NCBI RefSeq assembly: GCF_000003815.2
Contig: NC_049979.1
Span: forward strand, 33,702,053 to 33,766,052
Reading direction: 5' to 3'
DNA length: 64,000 nucleotides
Origin: Branchiostoma floridae
Lineage: Eukaryota > Chordata > Leptocardii > Amphioxiformes > Branchiostomatidae
The notes under the pieces were generated by a model, which was not told the origin of the DNA, did no database searches, and saw only the letters and a list, made by a program, of their open reading frames with translations. Shown here piece after piece: positions 37,301 through 52,300 of this stretch. A program made the translations under genes and the position numbers. Position 1 is the first letter of the stretch. The number at the start of each line of letters is the position of its first letter.

Positions 37301-40300
37301 AAACCAATTTGAAAATAATTGCATCCTTGCCATGTAATATTGAGAGGGTGTAGGTGGTGGTGGGGGGGATGTGCTCACTGATAAATATTGATAAAGTAGG
37401 CCATGGCAACAACAATGCAGGGAAATAAAGAACCGTGGCCGGATCTAGAAGACGCGAGCAATGCATGTTCATTAATATAAAAAGAGCTAGATGATGCACA
37501 TGTAACACATGCCCTATTCTCACGTCTCAAAGTTGATTTTCTATTTTTACCATGCGGATGAATAGTTGACATTTTTCCTTTTATTATCTTAGCTGCTTAT
37601 TGCAAGAGGTTTAGAACTATCAGCAGAGGCCCTGAGGATGATAGTGGGGAACAACACGAACGATGACATCCCAGTAAAAGATATCAATGTAGCGTCTGCC
37701 AACATCTTTACAGGTACTGTACATGAAAATGAAGACATCATTGTCTACTGATTGAAATTAATGACAAGACTTTAAGACTGTCACAGTAGATTAGATACAA
37801 TGCATTCATACCAGACTCTTTTGCAGTCCATGTGTTTCAGGAATTATTCTTTCGTATGCATACAGCACTTCACCTTTATTTTGAAACAAAAAGCAACTTC
37901 ACACTGGTCCTGTCCATGGTGCTGAACTCACATTCACTCTGATTATCCTCCTACTGACTTCACACTGGTCCTGTCCCTGGTGCTGAACTCACATTCACAC
38001 TGATTATCCTCCTACTGACTTCACACTGGTCCTGTCCCTGGTGCTGAACTTACATTCACATTGATTATCCTCCTACTGACTTCACTCTAGTCCTGTCCAT
38101 TGTGCTGAACTCACATTCACACTGATTATCCTCCTACTGACTTCACACTGGTCCTGTCCCTGGTGCTGAACTCACATTTACACTGATTATCCTCCTACTG
38201 ACTTCACACTGGTCCTGTCCCTGGTGCTGAACTTACATCCACACTGATTATCCTCCTACTGACTTCACACTGGTCCTGTCCCTAGTGCTGAACTTACATC
38301 CACGCTGATTATCCTCCTACTGACTTCACACTGGTCCTGTCCCTGGTGCTGAACTCACATTTACACTGATTATCCTCCTACTGACTTCACACTGGTCCTG
38401 TCCCTGGTACAGAACTTACATTCACACTAATGACCATCCTACTGACTTCACTCTGGTCCTGTCCCTGGTGCTTAACATACATACACCCAGCCTACAAGCA
38501 ACCAGACGTGTGTGGTCTAATTTCTCTGCAGGGATGACAATCCTCTTGGAGGCTTCAGCGACCTCAGCTTGGACTGCTGAGTCCGATTTGCAAGATGAAG
38601 AGGCAATTGAAGTTGTAAGAATGATTTTTATCATATAATAGCTTCTTTAGACAACAGTAGTCTCTCTTCAATAGCCTTTAAGAATTTACTATCTGCATGT
38701 CAAGTTTGCTGGAAATCATTATTATTTTTTGTGTAAGCAAACTAGTACAAGCTGATTTACAGCACCTTGCACCGTACATGGATTGTTTTGTCCGTACATT
38801 TTTTTTGGAGGCCACGTCCGTCACTTTTTCTTATGAAAATTACAAGAGCAGGGAGGGAGTGCGTCAACGCACGTCACTTGCACAGTTGCTTAAGGTAGTA
38901 AATATGTGGTCTGCATGCTGTGAGTGGTTGTGTACATTGCTCGTTTTGCAAGTGAGGTGAGTTGTACGTGCTTACAATGTATGATCTCTATGTGATTGCC
39001 ATGTTACCGTATGCAGGCAGTACTTACACGTGCTGCTTTTGTACAGTTTCCTTACTCACTCATATTGGCTGTACAGGACGCGCCTACTGGCTTGTACGGG
39101 GGGTTGAACAGTCTTACACCTTTTCTTCACAGAACAATGGAACAGCCAGTGCTGCCTTTAAGGGAATCAGCAACATCCTTCACATGTACTACACCCTGTT
39201 GCCAGACAATGGGTCTGCCACACTGGAGATGTCAGTGTTGCATGCCAAGGTCCATAAGGAAGTTTGTGAAATTGCCCAGAAAAAGGTGTTCACAGTCAAC
39301 GACACCTTGTTTGTGGTTCCAGCATTCAACACACTTCTTGCCAATGGTTGTGAGGAGGCAGATAGCTTTGGAGTGGGGGTGAGCATTTGATAGGAATATC
39401 GCTTTAGATTCTACTTCTTCTAGACTGGTACAGGGTACCAGCTATGTTCAATTCTTCTGCATCACTGTAGAGAATATGTGACTGCCTATTCAACATGTGA
39501 AGCAGAAACGTTGTTGAAGGTTAGACATCCAGGTTATAGCAGTTACTCAAGTCCCTGGATATGGTAAGACGTTTCAGACAACCATCCGGTGTCTTTCGTC
39601 AGTGACACAAAAGAGATCTTGTTGGAGAGAGTTTTTATAGCTGTGAATTGAACTGCTACACTGATAGTAGTTCATAGTTACGATAAATCTGTTCTCCAAC
39701 TAGATCTATTTTGCATAGCAAATCACAGCAAGGATATAAAACTCTCTCCAGTAAGATCCCTCCAGTGTCACTGATGAAAGACACTGGTTGTCTGAAAAGT
39801 CTCACCAGTTTGTTATTGTTATTGGGTGGGCCGACTACTCTCTCTTTGCAGCCAGGGGCTGAATTGTGAAGAGCTTTCAATAGGCAGGGCTAAATCCCAA
39901 GGGTCTTGATCGAGCTGCCATTCGGTGCTACTCCTGTGACCTCAATATGTAGGTTTTGAACCACTCACACCGGGAGGGACTTCTCCTCTTTTTGATAAGT
40001 GTGGTGGGATCAATAACGTCTTCAAGGTGTGACTCTCCTCAAACACGGGATCTCCATCTCACATCCTATCCAAGGTACGGCCCTAACCGAAGCTAGGTAC
40101 TTATTTTCACCTAAGTGGAGTGAGGAATGCCACATTAAGTGCCTTTCTCAAGGGCACAACATCAATGAAACGTCAGTGGTTTCAAAACCCATTACCTCTG
40201 GGGTCCGGGAATACCGAATGTGACACAATGCCACGCGATTTCCATAATCATATCCAGTTGCTTGAGTAACTGCTTTTTGTTGTATCTGTATCTGTATCTA

Positions 40301-43300
40301 TATAGCCGGTATAACCGCCCTTCGGCGTAACACACCAGCTAATTGTATGTTGTATGTGTAGCAAAAGTTTGAAAGCTACTTGTTCTTGATTCAGCATTCT
40401 TTTATTTCCTTTTCTCTCTTGTTCAATTCTCAACGTTGTCCCAGATAAGCCATGTTATCAGCAATACAGTTAAGGTGAATAAACTAATTACAGTTATTTG
40501 TGAATGTTTGCTCTTCCCCAATTTTTGCTACATCTTCAGGTCATCAACTCCGACTTCAATCCTTTCCGTTACTCGGAAAACTCCCCTGATGTGGGGTCGG
40601 AGGTGGTGGGCCTTACCGTGTGGAGGGGACGAGACAGACAGCCAGTGCACCACCTCCCCAAACCTGTGGACATGATCATCCCCAGGGACAAACAACGCAA
40701 CACATCAAGTGGTGTGTACAAGCACACAGGCTGGATTAAAAGCTGGGACGACATCACTGTGAGTTGCATCTAATACAAAATTAATGTGAGAAGTTTCTTT
40801 TGCAGGTAAGAGTAGAAATTGAACATGTCACGTCTGCCAAACAACTCTGTGTTGTAGTATTTTTGAGAAACTATACTGGATGTACTACCAAGACACCAAC
40901 AAACCTAGAAAACGAACCGCTCAAGTCATCCTCTTCCTGTCACAAAAGATCCTTTATTCCTGCTTCAGTTAAGTCGTGGAACTACCTCCTGCAGAACATC
41001 AGAGACTTACAGAACTTCAAATGCGACCCAATCCCCCCCCCCCCCCGCAGCGTTCCTCGTCAGCTATTATGTTCTGTTCTTCCGATAAAGTCCATCTGCT
41101 GAGGAATTACTGAGACATTTTTGGCTGATACGAAAAGGTCAGGCTTGCATCCAGGTGATTGTAGCGAGTCACCAACTCCAAACAGAACGATTTGCACTAT
41201 ATAGCACACAAGGGTATGCCCGGCCCCTACTCATTTTTGGAAGGTGTGGTGTTTTTTTTAATTTGCGTGGGGTGTGGCTATCCCCAAAGACGAGACCTCC
41301 ATCTAACGTCCTATCTGAAGAACGGGCCAAGCTCAAGCTAGGTACTTATTTTCCCCTGAATGAAGAAAGCAAAGCTCCTTTCCTAAGGGCACAAGAGGGG
41401 TGTCACATGTCTGTCCTGAGCCAAACACGCTTCCACTGTGCAACGCGATCTCACGTGCCGCGCGATCTCATGTGCCATGCAATCTCGCAAAATGATGTTT
41501 ATTCAGTTCAGCACAGCTTTTAAGCTGAGGTGATGGAAACAGCTTGAAAAACAACAACTAACAAAGCAGAAATCTCGTTGTTCTCTGTAGGTTGTCCCCT
41601 TCCGTCCCCAGAGGGCCAGGACTGCTCTCATCATTATACTCAGCATCTCCAGCACCAGCCACCCAGACCTGGACATGCCACACATGCAGCTGGTGTGGCA
41701 GAAGGCGTCGGCACCGACTGCAGACAGCTTCAAAGCTGCCGACTGGACGACTGTGCTGCCTGTGCCGCAGGCTCAGCAGTATACACTACAGCTGCCGTAC
41801 ACTCACAACAATACAAACCTGACGTCCCACCCTTACTCATGGCTTCTGCCTTCTGAAGCTCTGAACGTTTCGAAGTTGGACATACAAGACAATATGACTT
41901 TCTACTTAGGTATGTCTCTGTTTGATTTGTGTTTACAAGGAAATCAGAGATGGCAGAGTTCACCCCTTACCCATACTGCATTACTATCCTAACGAATCCT
42001 TTTTGTTGGGAATCAGAAATATATCCTCATAGACTGACAAACAAAACAATATTTAGAGATTTTGTAAATATTATGCAAATAACTTCCACATTTTCATGAT
42101 TTATGCATGGTGATGTTCACCATTGACTAACATACACATGTCACAAGTATAAAATTCCCACCATTAATCATCAAGGGGTTTTGCAATTTTCGCATATATT
42201 ATGCAAATCAGTTTCTCATTAGCATATTATGAGCGTATCTGCTTATGTTCCATCTATCATAATTCACATGTGTTACATTTATTGAAGTCGTTATTAAAAA
42301 CAATTGAATTTTGCAATTTAGACATCATGGTTTGTTTCCAGGTAGGCTACCTAGACTTAGAAGTAAATTAAATTGAATTTGGTTGAGTCTTGCTTTTGTG
42401 TTGTTAGCCAATGCTTGTAATGTGACAAAATGATGCAAATGTGTTCAAAATAAGCTACAAACCTCAATCTGTCTGTACCACATTATTCAGAACAATGGAT
42501 GGTGCCTTTCCCTCAGGTGTGAAATCTGCAGCAGAAGACACCAACATTCTTGTTGACACCACGTTCATAGTGTCCATATTGGAAACTGCATGTGTCTACT
42601 TTGGAGAAAACTCCTCCCACCTTTGGGAAGGTGACGGTTGTAGGGTAAGTTTGACTCAGAAAAAATAACTTATTAATTATTAATTTATTAATAATAATTT
42701 TAATAAATTATCATTAATTTCTTTTCACATTGTTCTATTGAGTAGTGTAGAAAGGAAAGTGCCTTATGTCATTAGGAAAAAGTACTCTTACTTTCAAAAC
42801 AATCATCTTCACATGCTAAAAGGCCTACTTCAATATTTAATCATTATGCAAGCTCAGACAATATGTCGATGGAAAGAATAGGATTGTACTGTCCTTTGTT
42901 GCACAATCAAAATGATTCTCCAATGCTAATGTTTGGTCGTCCTAATCTTCTACCTTCCTAAGGGCAATAAAGATCATGATGGGTTCTACAAATCAGTCAA
43001 TTCAAGTCCCTCCCCATCAAATATCAATGCTATCTCCATTTCAATTAGCTCTCAGGTCACACAACTTTGTGCAGCAGAAGGGTTGTAGTCTACTGGTACA
43101 GGTGTGAGTTTAACTACCATGATACTTTTTCCCAAATGCTTGAGTATTAAGCAGGGAAAGCAGCAATGCACCAAGTCTTTGTCATGACTCGGTCGAGAAT
43201 TGAACTCACAACATACTGAATGCAAGTTGAACACTCTACACAATACCTCATTGCACTGGTACATATAGTCTAATATGTTGCAATCTACTGAAAGAATTGA

Positions 43301-46300
43301 CGGGTATGTCTGTTTCTTTGCTGCTGCACTTTTCGATGTTGAAACAGGTGGGCCCACTGTCCAACACCACCCACCTCCACTGCCGCTGTGACCACCTGAC
43401 CAAGTTTGCAGGGTTCGTCCCTCCCAATCCAATCAACTTTGACGTAGCGCTGAGCGCAAACATTACCGAGAACCAGATGGGGCTCATCGCTGTCCTGTCC
43501 GTGTTCGGTCTGTTCCTGCTGGGATGTCTGATGGCGAGAAGGGCCGACAGAATGGACCTCAAAAAGGTTGGTTACCCTCAATTCCAATCTGCCAAAGTTA
43601 AACCCATTTTGAAATTTAAAAAAAGCTCTATAACTGTTATGACTGTCAACGTCTAAGAATAGTGAAACTATGTTATTGGTACACTTCCTCATGTACTAGC
43701 TGCACTCAAGGGTATTGCCACCCTTTTGTATGTATTTGTTTTTGTATGCATTTGTATAACAGTATACTTTTGCTATTTGTATCACTATGTATGGAAGTAA
43801 TGTTCTTCAGCACCAAGGACAGATACAGATTTCTCTTTTGCTAGGCATGGTCTTATGTTGTGCTAAATTATGCATTTGTAACTTGATTATCATGCTTAGT
43901 GCTATTGAACAGAAGCCCCAAAAAGAAAGCTTATGTTTCCTGTTACTTTTGCTGTATTGTGATAAAGAATAAAGTGCTGATACCAGGACAATGGATCCAT
44001 TGGTCATTGAAAGACCATTGATCTACATTACATTATCCATGGAAATCCTTGGAGATCATTTACTACCACTGAAAGACTGTTGAAACATCTTTCAAAACCT
44101 TAGATGTTTAACAGTCTCTAACACAGACTCATTTTGGAGGAACCTTCACTTAGCTGTGTTTCTCTCATTACCTCTGTTTTTAACTTTAAGAATCGCTTAT
44201 GTTCCTTGTAGGTGGGAGTGACCACACCAACTGGGCACAAGTTGAGCTCCAACCCTGACTGCCACTACATAGTCACTGTCTACACAGGCTTTCGCTTGGA
44301 TGCCGGCACCACTGCACAGGTATTGTAATGATTTTTTCAGGTATAGCATTGGGTACCATTCTCATTATTTCATCAATGAATGTCATGGGCAGGTATCTGA
44401 GAGAGGGCAAACTTAGAAGTATGATACTGAGGCTACTTGTACAGTAGTTCATGAAACATTTGACGTTCATTTTCAATGTCAAATGGAAGCAAGATTGTTT
44501 TGAGGTCTTAAAAGATCATGACAACATGAAAACAGTATCTAAGGGAAGGTCCTGTACTTCAATGGTACGTTACTGTGAGCATATGAACATACCTGTCATA
44601 TTTTTCATGTGCAAGTTTTTTTCTGCAAACCTCTTACTGATTTCTTTCAGACATATGAGAACCAAGAAAGTAGATTCGTGTGAACCAGAGGTGTAACTAG
44701 TACTTGTTTTACTTACAATAGGCCCTTTGACCCGGTCGGAGCATAGCCCGACGGTGATAGTTCTCCACTGTACACATCTCTGGGCCCTCATTCTCAGACC
44801 CTGCCAGCTGTTGCTGGTGCTCCTCATCTCTTCCTTAGTTATCCATTTCCAGCTGTTCTTGGACCTTCCCCTCTTACGTTTGCCCTGTGGGTTAGAGCGT
44901 TGTAGATGGTGGCTTTCTCAGCGTGTACTCTATCCAGGACCACTTCCTCTTGAGGATCTGGCTTTCCACTGGTTCTTGTCCTGCTCTTTCCCACAGCTCC
45001 AGATTGCTGATCTTATCTGTCCACTTGATCTTAAACATCTTCCTCAGACAAGTGCTTATGAAGGGTTGTATTCTGTGCTGAGTTGCTTTTGCTGTTCCCC
45101 ATGTCTCGGTCCCGTATAGCAGTACCGACTTTACATTAGAGTTGTAAGCTTGCCATCATTTCTACATCCATGTTGAACACAGGTTTCGCTCTCTGTGTCT
45201 GGCCTCCAAAATGAGAGCGAGCCTTTCACCCTACATGACGACCGACGGCTGCTTTTTGGAGGGGGGAGCGTGGATTCTTTCCTTGTCTCCTGTGAGGAGT
45301 GGCTCGGACCGCTCACACACGTCCACGTCTGGCACGACAACAGCGGCCCCAGCCCTGGATGGTCAGCTTCATTTCACTTGTTTATCTTTATCAGTTTGGT
45401 ACAAGTCTATCTGTGACCTGTTTTCAGGTGCCCTGGAAATACATAGAAAAATGATTTACAGAGCGGACCCAAAAAATTTAAAACTGCTATATCCGTTGCT
45501 TTTAAAAACAGGGTATTTGGGGATATCACGTCGATGGAAGTTGGTTTAAAATTGCAATATTTTCAGTATATTGCAGTTTAAAACTACCACCAGTCGGCTT
45601 GATTTGCCTAAATACCCTGTTTTGGAAAACAACGGATATAGGTTACTCTGCTGATAAAGGTGAACTAGCGTTTTACCAGTCCTTTTATAGTCATGGTAGT
45701 AAGTTGCCTGTTAAATTTCAAATTCACTGTCAATGAGGAGAGAATGCTTATTAAGCTTTTTCTTTTGAGAGGATTTTCATTTATGTCAACTTTAAAACAC
45801 TTATTATAGTGATATGCATGCAAAATTGTACTCTATTTGGGCTGAATAGGACGAAGGTCTTATGATGATGACTCTTATTATCCATATTATATATGGCATT
45901 GAGTAGAATCTTACCAAAATCATTTCTGGACAATAGTTTGTTTTAGCTGAGAAGTACATGTGATAAGAAAGACTTCTGTAAATAATGCTTTTTCGATAAG
46001 GAGGACTAGTTAGAGAGTTAGAGAAATCACAACTGGTTTTTAAGAAAGTTTTAACCCTATTCAGACCGGGCTTTTTTGGTCATCCCTGGACCGGGGGGGG
46101 GGCTTTTGAGGCCCTCCACTTCTAAGTCCTATAACTCTAAAACGACGTGCCGTAGGGCCACCAAATTTTCAGGACATGATTTCGACATAATATCTGACAA
46201 GTATGTGACGTTTGACGTTACGTTGACGTAAGATGACGTAATTATGACGTCATCAATTTGATTACATTGGCCAAACCCATGAAAAATGGGTATTCTCAGA

Positions 46301-49300
46301 AAACTTCAAGTTATGCTGCAAAAATGTAACAACAAGTGCAGATAACAGAATAATAATGTTTATTACGACTTGCGTTGCCAATAGCAACATCAATGACGTC
46401 AATATGACGTCATAAAATGACGTCATGCACATCTAAGATACGAGTTGGGCTCCGCCATATTATATCCACCACCTTGAATTTTCAAAAATACTTTTTTTGC
46501 AACAAATAATCACAAAGGGCAATGAAAATAGACTAAATTCATTCATTTAGATGGTTTTTGATGAAAAAATACCAGGTAGTTGCAAATTTTAAGGGATAAT
46601 TAGCTTGTTTTTCTTGATCTGGCCATTCCGTCCGCCATCTTGGATTTTGGGCTGATGACGTCATCAAATTAGCATAATTTATGCATATATAATTATGAAA
46701 GATATGCTGAATAATATAAGATTTTATTTATGTAACAAAATCACAGTAATATAGCAAATAAATTTGAAAAATACATTGTTAGAACCAAAAATAGTGATTT
46801 TTGGCAAAACTGCCTGTCAACAAACGGTTGCCATGGCAACAAGAAAAAATGGAAAATTTGTCAAACTTCGTAGAATTGTTGCCAACAATATTTTAGGAAA
46901 ACTCACTACATTTGGTGGCTCTAGCGTAAGCCGTTCTGGCGTTATAGAACATCGAAGTTAGCGCGGGCCTCAAAAGCCCCCCCCCGTCTGAATAGGGTTA
47001 AATCTAGTCATACATACTCTACTGGTTGCAGGTTCCTGAGTAAGGTGGTGATCCAACATATGCGCTCAGGAAGGGTGGACTACTTCATCTGCAACAAGTA
47101 TGGAGGATTTACTTCTATGATTGTTATACAAAAAAAGTGTGTTTACTTTAACTAGGATTTTAAGGCTCTATTCTGTACTGTATTTTGCACTTTGTGTAAT
47201 TGTTGTTGCCACACTTTGCAACGTGTACAATTGTCGTGCAATAAAGTTCTTATAATCTACTTAAGCCTAAGGGCTACTTTTGAGGGGGAAATCTCTCATC
47301 ATTTCTTTAACAAAATCAAATGATCAAATTTATCATGGATTATAAGATTCTGAGTAGGATCCACACACAATTAATTCTAGTGCAAAAACTTTTGTTCAAA
47401 ATTTGTGCCTTATGATGATGTTGAATGTCAATTCAAAGTGATTTTACTGTTTGTACCTTTCTTGCAGGTGGCTCGCTCTGGATGAAGATGACGGCAGAAT
47501 CGACCGCATGATCTTTGTAGCCTCCCCAGAGGAGATGGCAGACCGGTCCAACCTGATCAGTGAAAGGGCCACAAAGTAAGATGGCAACGCGATTCAATTC
47601 AACCTTTTATACACAACAAGACTAAAGGTCAAAATCTAGAAATTTTAAAGGTCTCATCTTGCTTATCCAGGTCTTCTTGAGTCATCCTGTTCACCTGCAC
47701 TGGTGTGCTCGAATTGCCCACTTGCCCTCTTGAAAATGCAACCACACTTAGCTTGGCATAACTTAATTCTAAATCCAGGTTGCATACTGCGCAACCTGAA
47801 ATTTTGCAGTTGGAACACTGCTTTGCGACCACCTATGTGCATAAGCTTTTGTATTAATTTTTGATAAAATTACGTAGTTCCATATATCTGGAAGAAAAGA
47901 TAATGGATAAGTAGCTGATTTGAAGAAACTAACCACTTGAAAGTGGTGCAATTTGAAACATTGATGGCGCAACCTGGCTTTTGACTCAGATTGCCAATTG
48001 GAGAACCTGGCTGAAAAAAAGTATTTCGGGTACTGAGTGCTAAAGTTCAGTTACGATATGACACAGTAATTATTCAGTAAGTAGTTTAATAGTAATCTAC
48101 ACCTTGAGCATTTTAAAAATGCACCATACTTTTCCTTATTCATGTATTAATAATAGCATCCTTCTGATGGTGATTCCTATCTATCCTGTCATACGTAGCT
48201 AACTACTGAAACACAAGATAACAAATCTACTACCTACTCAAATCTCGAATTTTCAGGGACTTTCATGACGGCCACTTGTTCTACTCACTGGTTGGCCGCC
48301 CCGCCCGCAGCCCCTTCACGCGTGCCCAGCGCCTGGCGTGCTGCATGTCCACCGTTTACTCCGCCATGCTGACCAACATCATGTTCTTTGGGCAGGGAGA
48401 CAAATTCGACTCCCCAGAGCCCATCAGGATCATGGGAGTGGAAATAGAGCCTCCAATCTCCCTACCAGAGGTAAGTGTATACAGTCAGCTGGCCATTGAT
48501 ATACAGACCTGTAGCAGTAACCACCTCAGATTAGAGTCTACATAAGGACCACCTGGCCATTAATATACAGTCAAACCTGTACAATTGACCAATGAGCACA
48601 TAAGGATTGGTCTGCCAAACCTGTACTAGTGACCACCTCTACATATCAAAGACTTGGCCATTCTGACTATCTTTTATCATTGACAATCTTTGATTGCCCT
48701 AAGGGTTAGTAGTACTGGGACTGCATGTATTTTTATGGTCAGGTATTAAGATTTCATCTACTAGTTCCAGACTACACGATTTTTCAATGTCTGACTACAC
48801 ATGTAGTTCCTCCATCTAAAAAGATCTCCAAAGCGCTGTGTATTGAGCACTAAGAGCTCTCTCAAACAGTGACAGTCTGTTTTTCACAAAGTTTCAGATT
48901 TTGTATGTAGACAGCTAAATGTTGGAGTGTAAAAATAAAAGGAGTATTTTTATTGGGTTTTTTTCTCAGATCATGATCGCAATAGAGAGTGCGGTTATCG
49001 TCTTTCCCATCAACGCCCTGATTGTACTGCTCTACAGGAACGCTGCTCCCAAACCAAGCAGCACTCCAGCAAGAAGACTTGCTGACACAAAAGGTTACGT
49101 TTTGTAGATGATTTGATAAAGACTCATATGATAATGAAAACGATAGACCATGCAACAGTCTTTCCCAGTATTACTTGTATTAAATTTTGCATTTCCAATT
49201 ATTAAGGCAAAGATAAGGCAGAATGACATATTGTCTACGGTCTGTGAATTGATTTTTGAGACAAATATGGGGCAAACGTTTTAACTTTTGACCTATATTT

Positions 49301-52300
49301 AAAAATTATATGTCATCTGTTGCCGAAAAGTGCTATGTGCTGGTAAAAGTGGCTGTTTCCTTGCTGAAGTTGATAATAACTCATCATATCAAGATGAAGA
49401 GCTATAAACTTTGTTTCAACATTTCAACTTAAACTGCTCCTTTCAGATGTTCAACCCCAAGACACTGGAAAGGGAAGAGGATGCCATCTGCCTTGGTGGA
49501 CAGCAACAGTAGGTGAGTACACAAACATCACTGCTCTCAGATTGGTGAAAGTTTAGTCCACACCAATTTGTTTCTTGGTTTTCGGAATTTTTTTCTAGCA
49601 AAAATTGAGCAAGAGATAAATAGTGATTGAAATTAACAGAGGGCTTGGAGGACAATATTTACTCAGAGAATATTCACTCAGACAATACAACTGTGTGTAC
49701 CTGACAAACAGATAACCTTTCAGGCTTTGTTTTTATCTTGATATACATTGTATTCCACCACTATCTTTTACAGATTAAGTTGATCATGTGGCCTTTAGTA
49801 CTACACAAATTCTCACTTTTGATTCAGCAAGAATATTGACTGTCATTTTTACTCTATGCCACGTACAACAAATTTGATTCCTGAACTCTTGGAATGTTTT
49901 CAGCCGGACTGCTGGCATTTGCCGTCAGCTTTGTTGCAGCGTTCTTCACGGTCCTGTACACCCTCAGCTTCGGACATGACAAGGCGGAGGCGTGGTTAAC
50001 CGCCTTCCTCGCATCATTTGTAACAGACATGATTCTGATCCAGCCGGTCAAGGTACTGGTTGCAGCTGTCGTCCTTGGGCTACTCATCCGGGTAAGGACT
50101 GTTTTTTGCTTGTTAGTCTTACATAACTCGGTAAAAAAAACTATCACACCAGTTTTTGTACAGAGGGTAAAGCTGTAAAAAATTGGTCTGTATAGTTTGA
50201 TCTGTCTGTTTTTTGTTGTTGCTGTTTTCCTGCAAAATCTAGGAATGGAGTCGTGGCCTTACAATGTACAATGTCATGTATTAAGTCATTTGACACGTTT
50301 GTGTGTTTGTCTCAGAAACCTACAACAGAGGACGACCCATCTCCTACAGAACCTACAGGTGATGAAGAGTACCTGCAGATTGTGGCTGAACAGGTGAGCT
50401 GATCCTTAGATTTTTACTGAACAGGTGAGTCATATCTTCAAATATTAATGCTCCGAGGGTGATCATCAAGCAATCATTGACGACCCAAAATGCATGTTTC
50501 TTACAACAAAGTGTTGGACAATTCTACTGGGATCATCTCTCTTGTACAAAATTCTGGCACACCTTCAAATGATACTGAATTGGTTGTAGTCATGGCTCAG
50601 GCCTGCCTGCAAGACCTGTCCGCTCATCCTGGAACAGAAAGATGCTTGTTGGGATGGACATGCTTTCTCTTTTCTGGGCTGGAGTAAGGGACTTACCAGC
50701 TCTGGTACTGTATGTCTACAAATTTGTTCCTCCATTTCCAGCCTGTTGCTAAGGAGGCACCCAGAGGCCCCCCTGTTGGTGAAGACCTGGCCAGAGACAG
50801 AGCTCACTGCATCAGGAGGAAGATGTGGCGTCGTACGCTCCAGGAGATCGTGATTTACGGCACGTTCCTGTCCGTCCTGATGGTGATGTCCTACACCGAG
50901 AGGAGCAGCTTGGCCTTCCACATGAACAACTCTGTCAGGAGAGCTCTGGAAGGTGGTGACTCATTCTCAAAGGTTGGTTAACTGTTCCTTTCAAGGGATG
51001 AAATAAAATTATGACTGTCACATTAGACTCTAATTTTGAAGTTTTGAAATATTTGGTATGTCTCTTACCATGGCAGGTGTGGTACTGTGTGCTTTTTATA
51101 GTGGGCCAGAAAAATTCTGTGATTCTTTTTGGCCCACAAGAATGGCAATCCCCGCCATCAGGTTTTTTGACCCAATATGTCATTACTGCATGGGCAACAA
51201 TTACGGAATCAGTATACAAAACATATATGCATTTTCACCGATTGCACCCAAATTGTTAGTGAGCTGCTATCGATTGATACTCTACCTAGCTACCTGCATG
51301 CTCAGACCTGGTCCTGGCCACTTGCTCCTCATGCCGCTTGATTACCAGGCTCTGCATTCTTGACTTTCTGCTTCCTCTAGTGTTTGCAGGCGTCTCATCA
51401 TGGTTGTCTTTCGTTGTTCCCCAGATGTCTGATCCTGCGTCCTACTGGACGTGGCTAGAGCAGGACGTCCTGCCTGCTGTCCACTGTCCAGCCTGGTACA
51501 ACGGGAGGTCGTGTGAGGACAGCCTGACTCTACCTGAGCACCTAACCCACGTCATCTCCCCCTTACAACTACGACAAGTCCGCACCACCCAAGGTTAGGT
51601 CATTTCTGTAATTGCTAGCTTCACATGTCACTTCCCTACATTATTTGTGTATTTCCCTAAGAAAAGAGAAATAAAGACCGTTTCCATTTTTTTATAGAAT
51701 GATGCGATTTAAGTTTGCAATGAATTAGGGAGAAAATAGTGTGTTTGTTGTGGTATTGAGTTTGCTCATATGATGTTGTACAGTATTGGAAACCCTGTGT
51801 CTTTGTGGACATTCAGAAACCATCTCCTGGACTGAGAATACTTAAATCCCTTTCGGCTGTTCTGGCACAATCAACTGTCACTGATGCAATGCTCTAAAAA
51901 AGAGAGAAAGTATTGTACAGTAACAGACCAAATCATTTAACTTGTATATTATACTATGCCAATACGCCATTTATATTCACATTCCTGTACTATATGTAGT
52001 TATAGACCTTAGACGAGTGTATAAATTGCTTTATTACGTTGCCTTACATTGTACCATGTACAAATGCCATGCATTGAAGCAATGACATTCATTCTAACCA
52101 CATCTATTCTGTGGATATGTAGCACTTCTTAATTGATTTTTATTCAATGTTCAAAGATTGTGTGTTCAAATGGTGCTTTGTTAGTAACTAATACTTTATG
52201 TATAACCTTTGCGAAGTTAAGTTTATTTGTTGACGTGTTGTACTCCAAACTTGATTCTGACTTTGTTATATTCAATGTTCAAAGACTGTGTGTTCAAATG

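Noticed and set aside
38697..39132. Coding extension upstream of exon 18 using the AG near 39076
   Set aside because: The frame is open, but the acceptor at TTCTTCACAG (39132) has the better pyrimidine tract and gives phase 0 continuity with exon 17.
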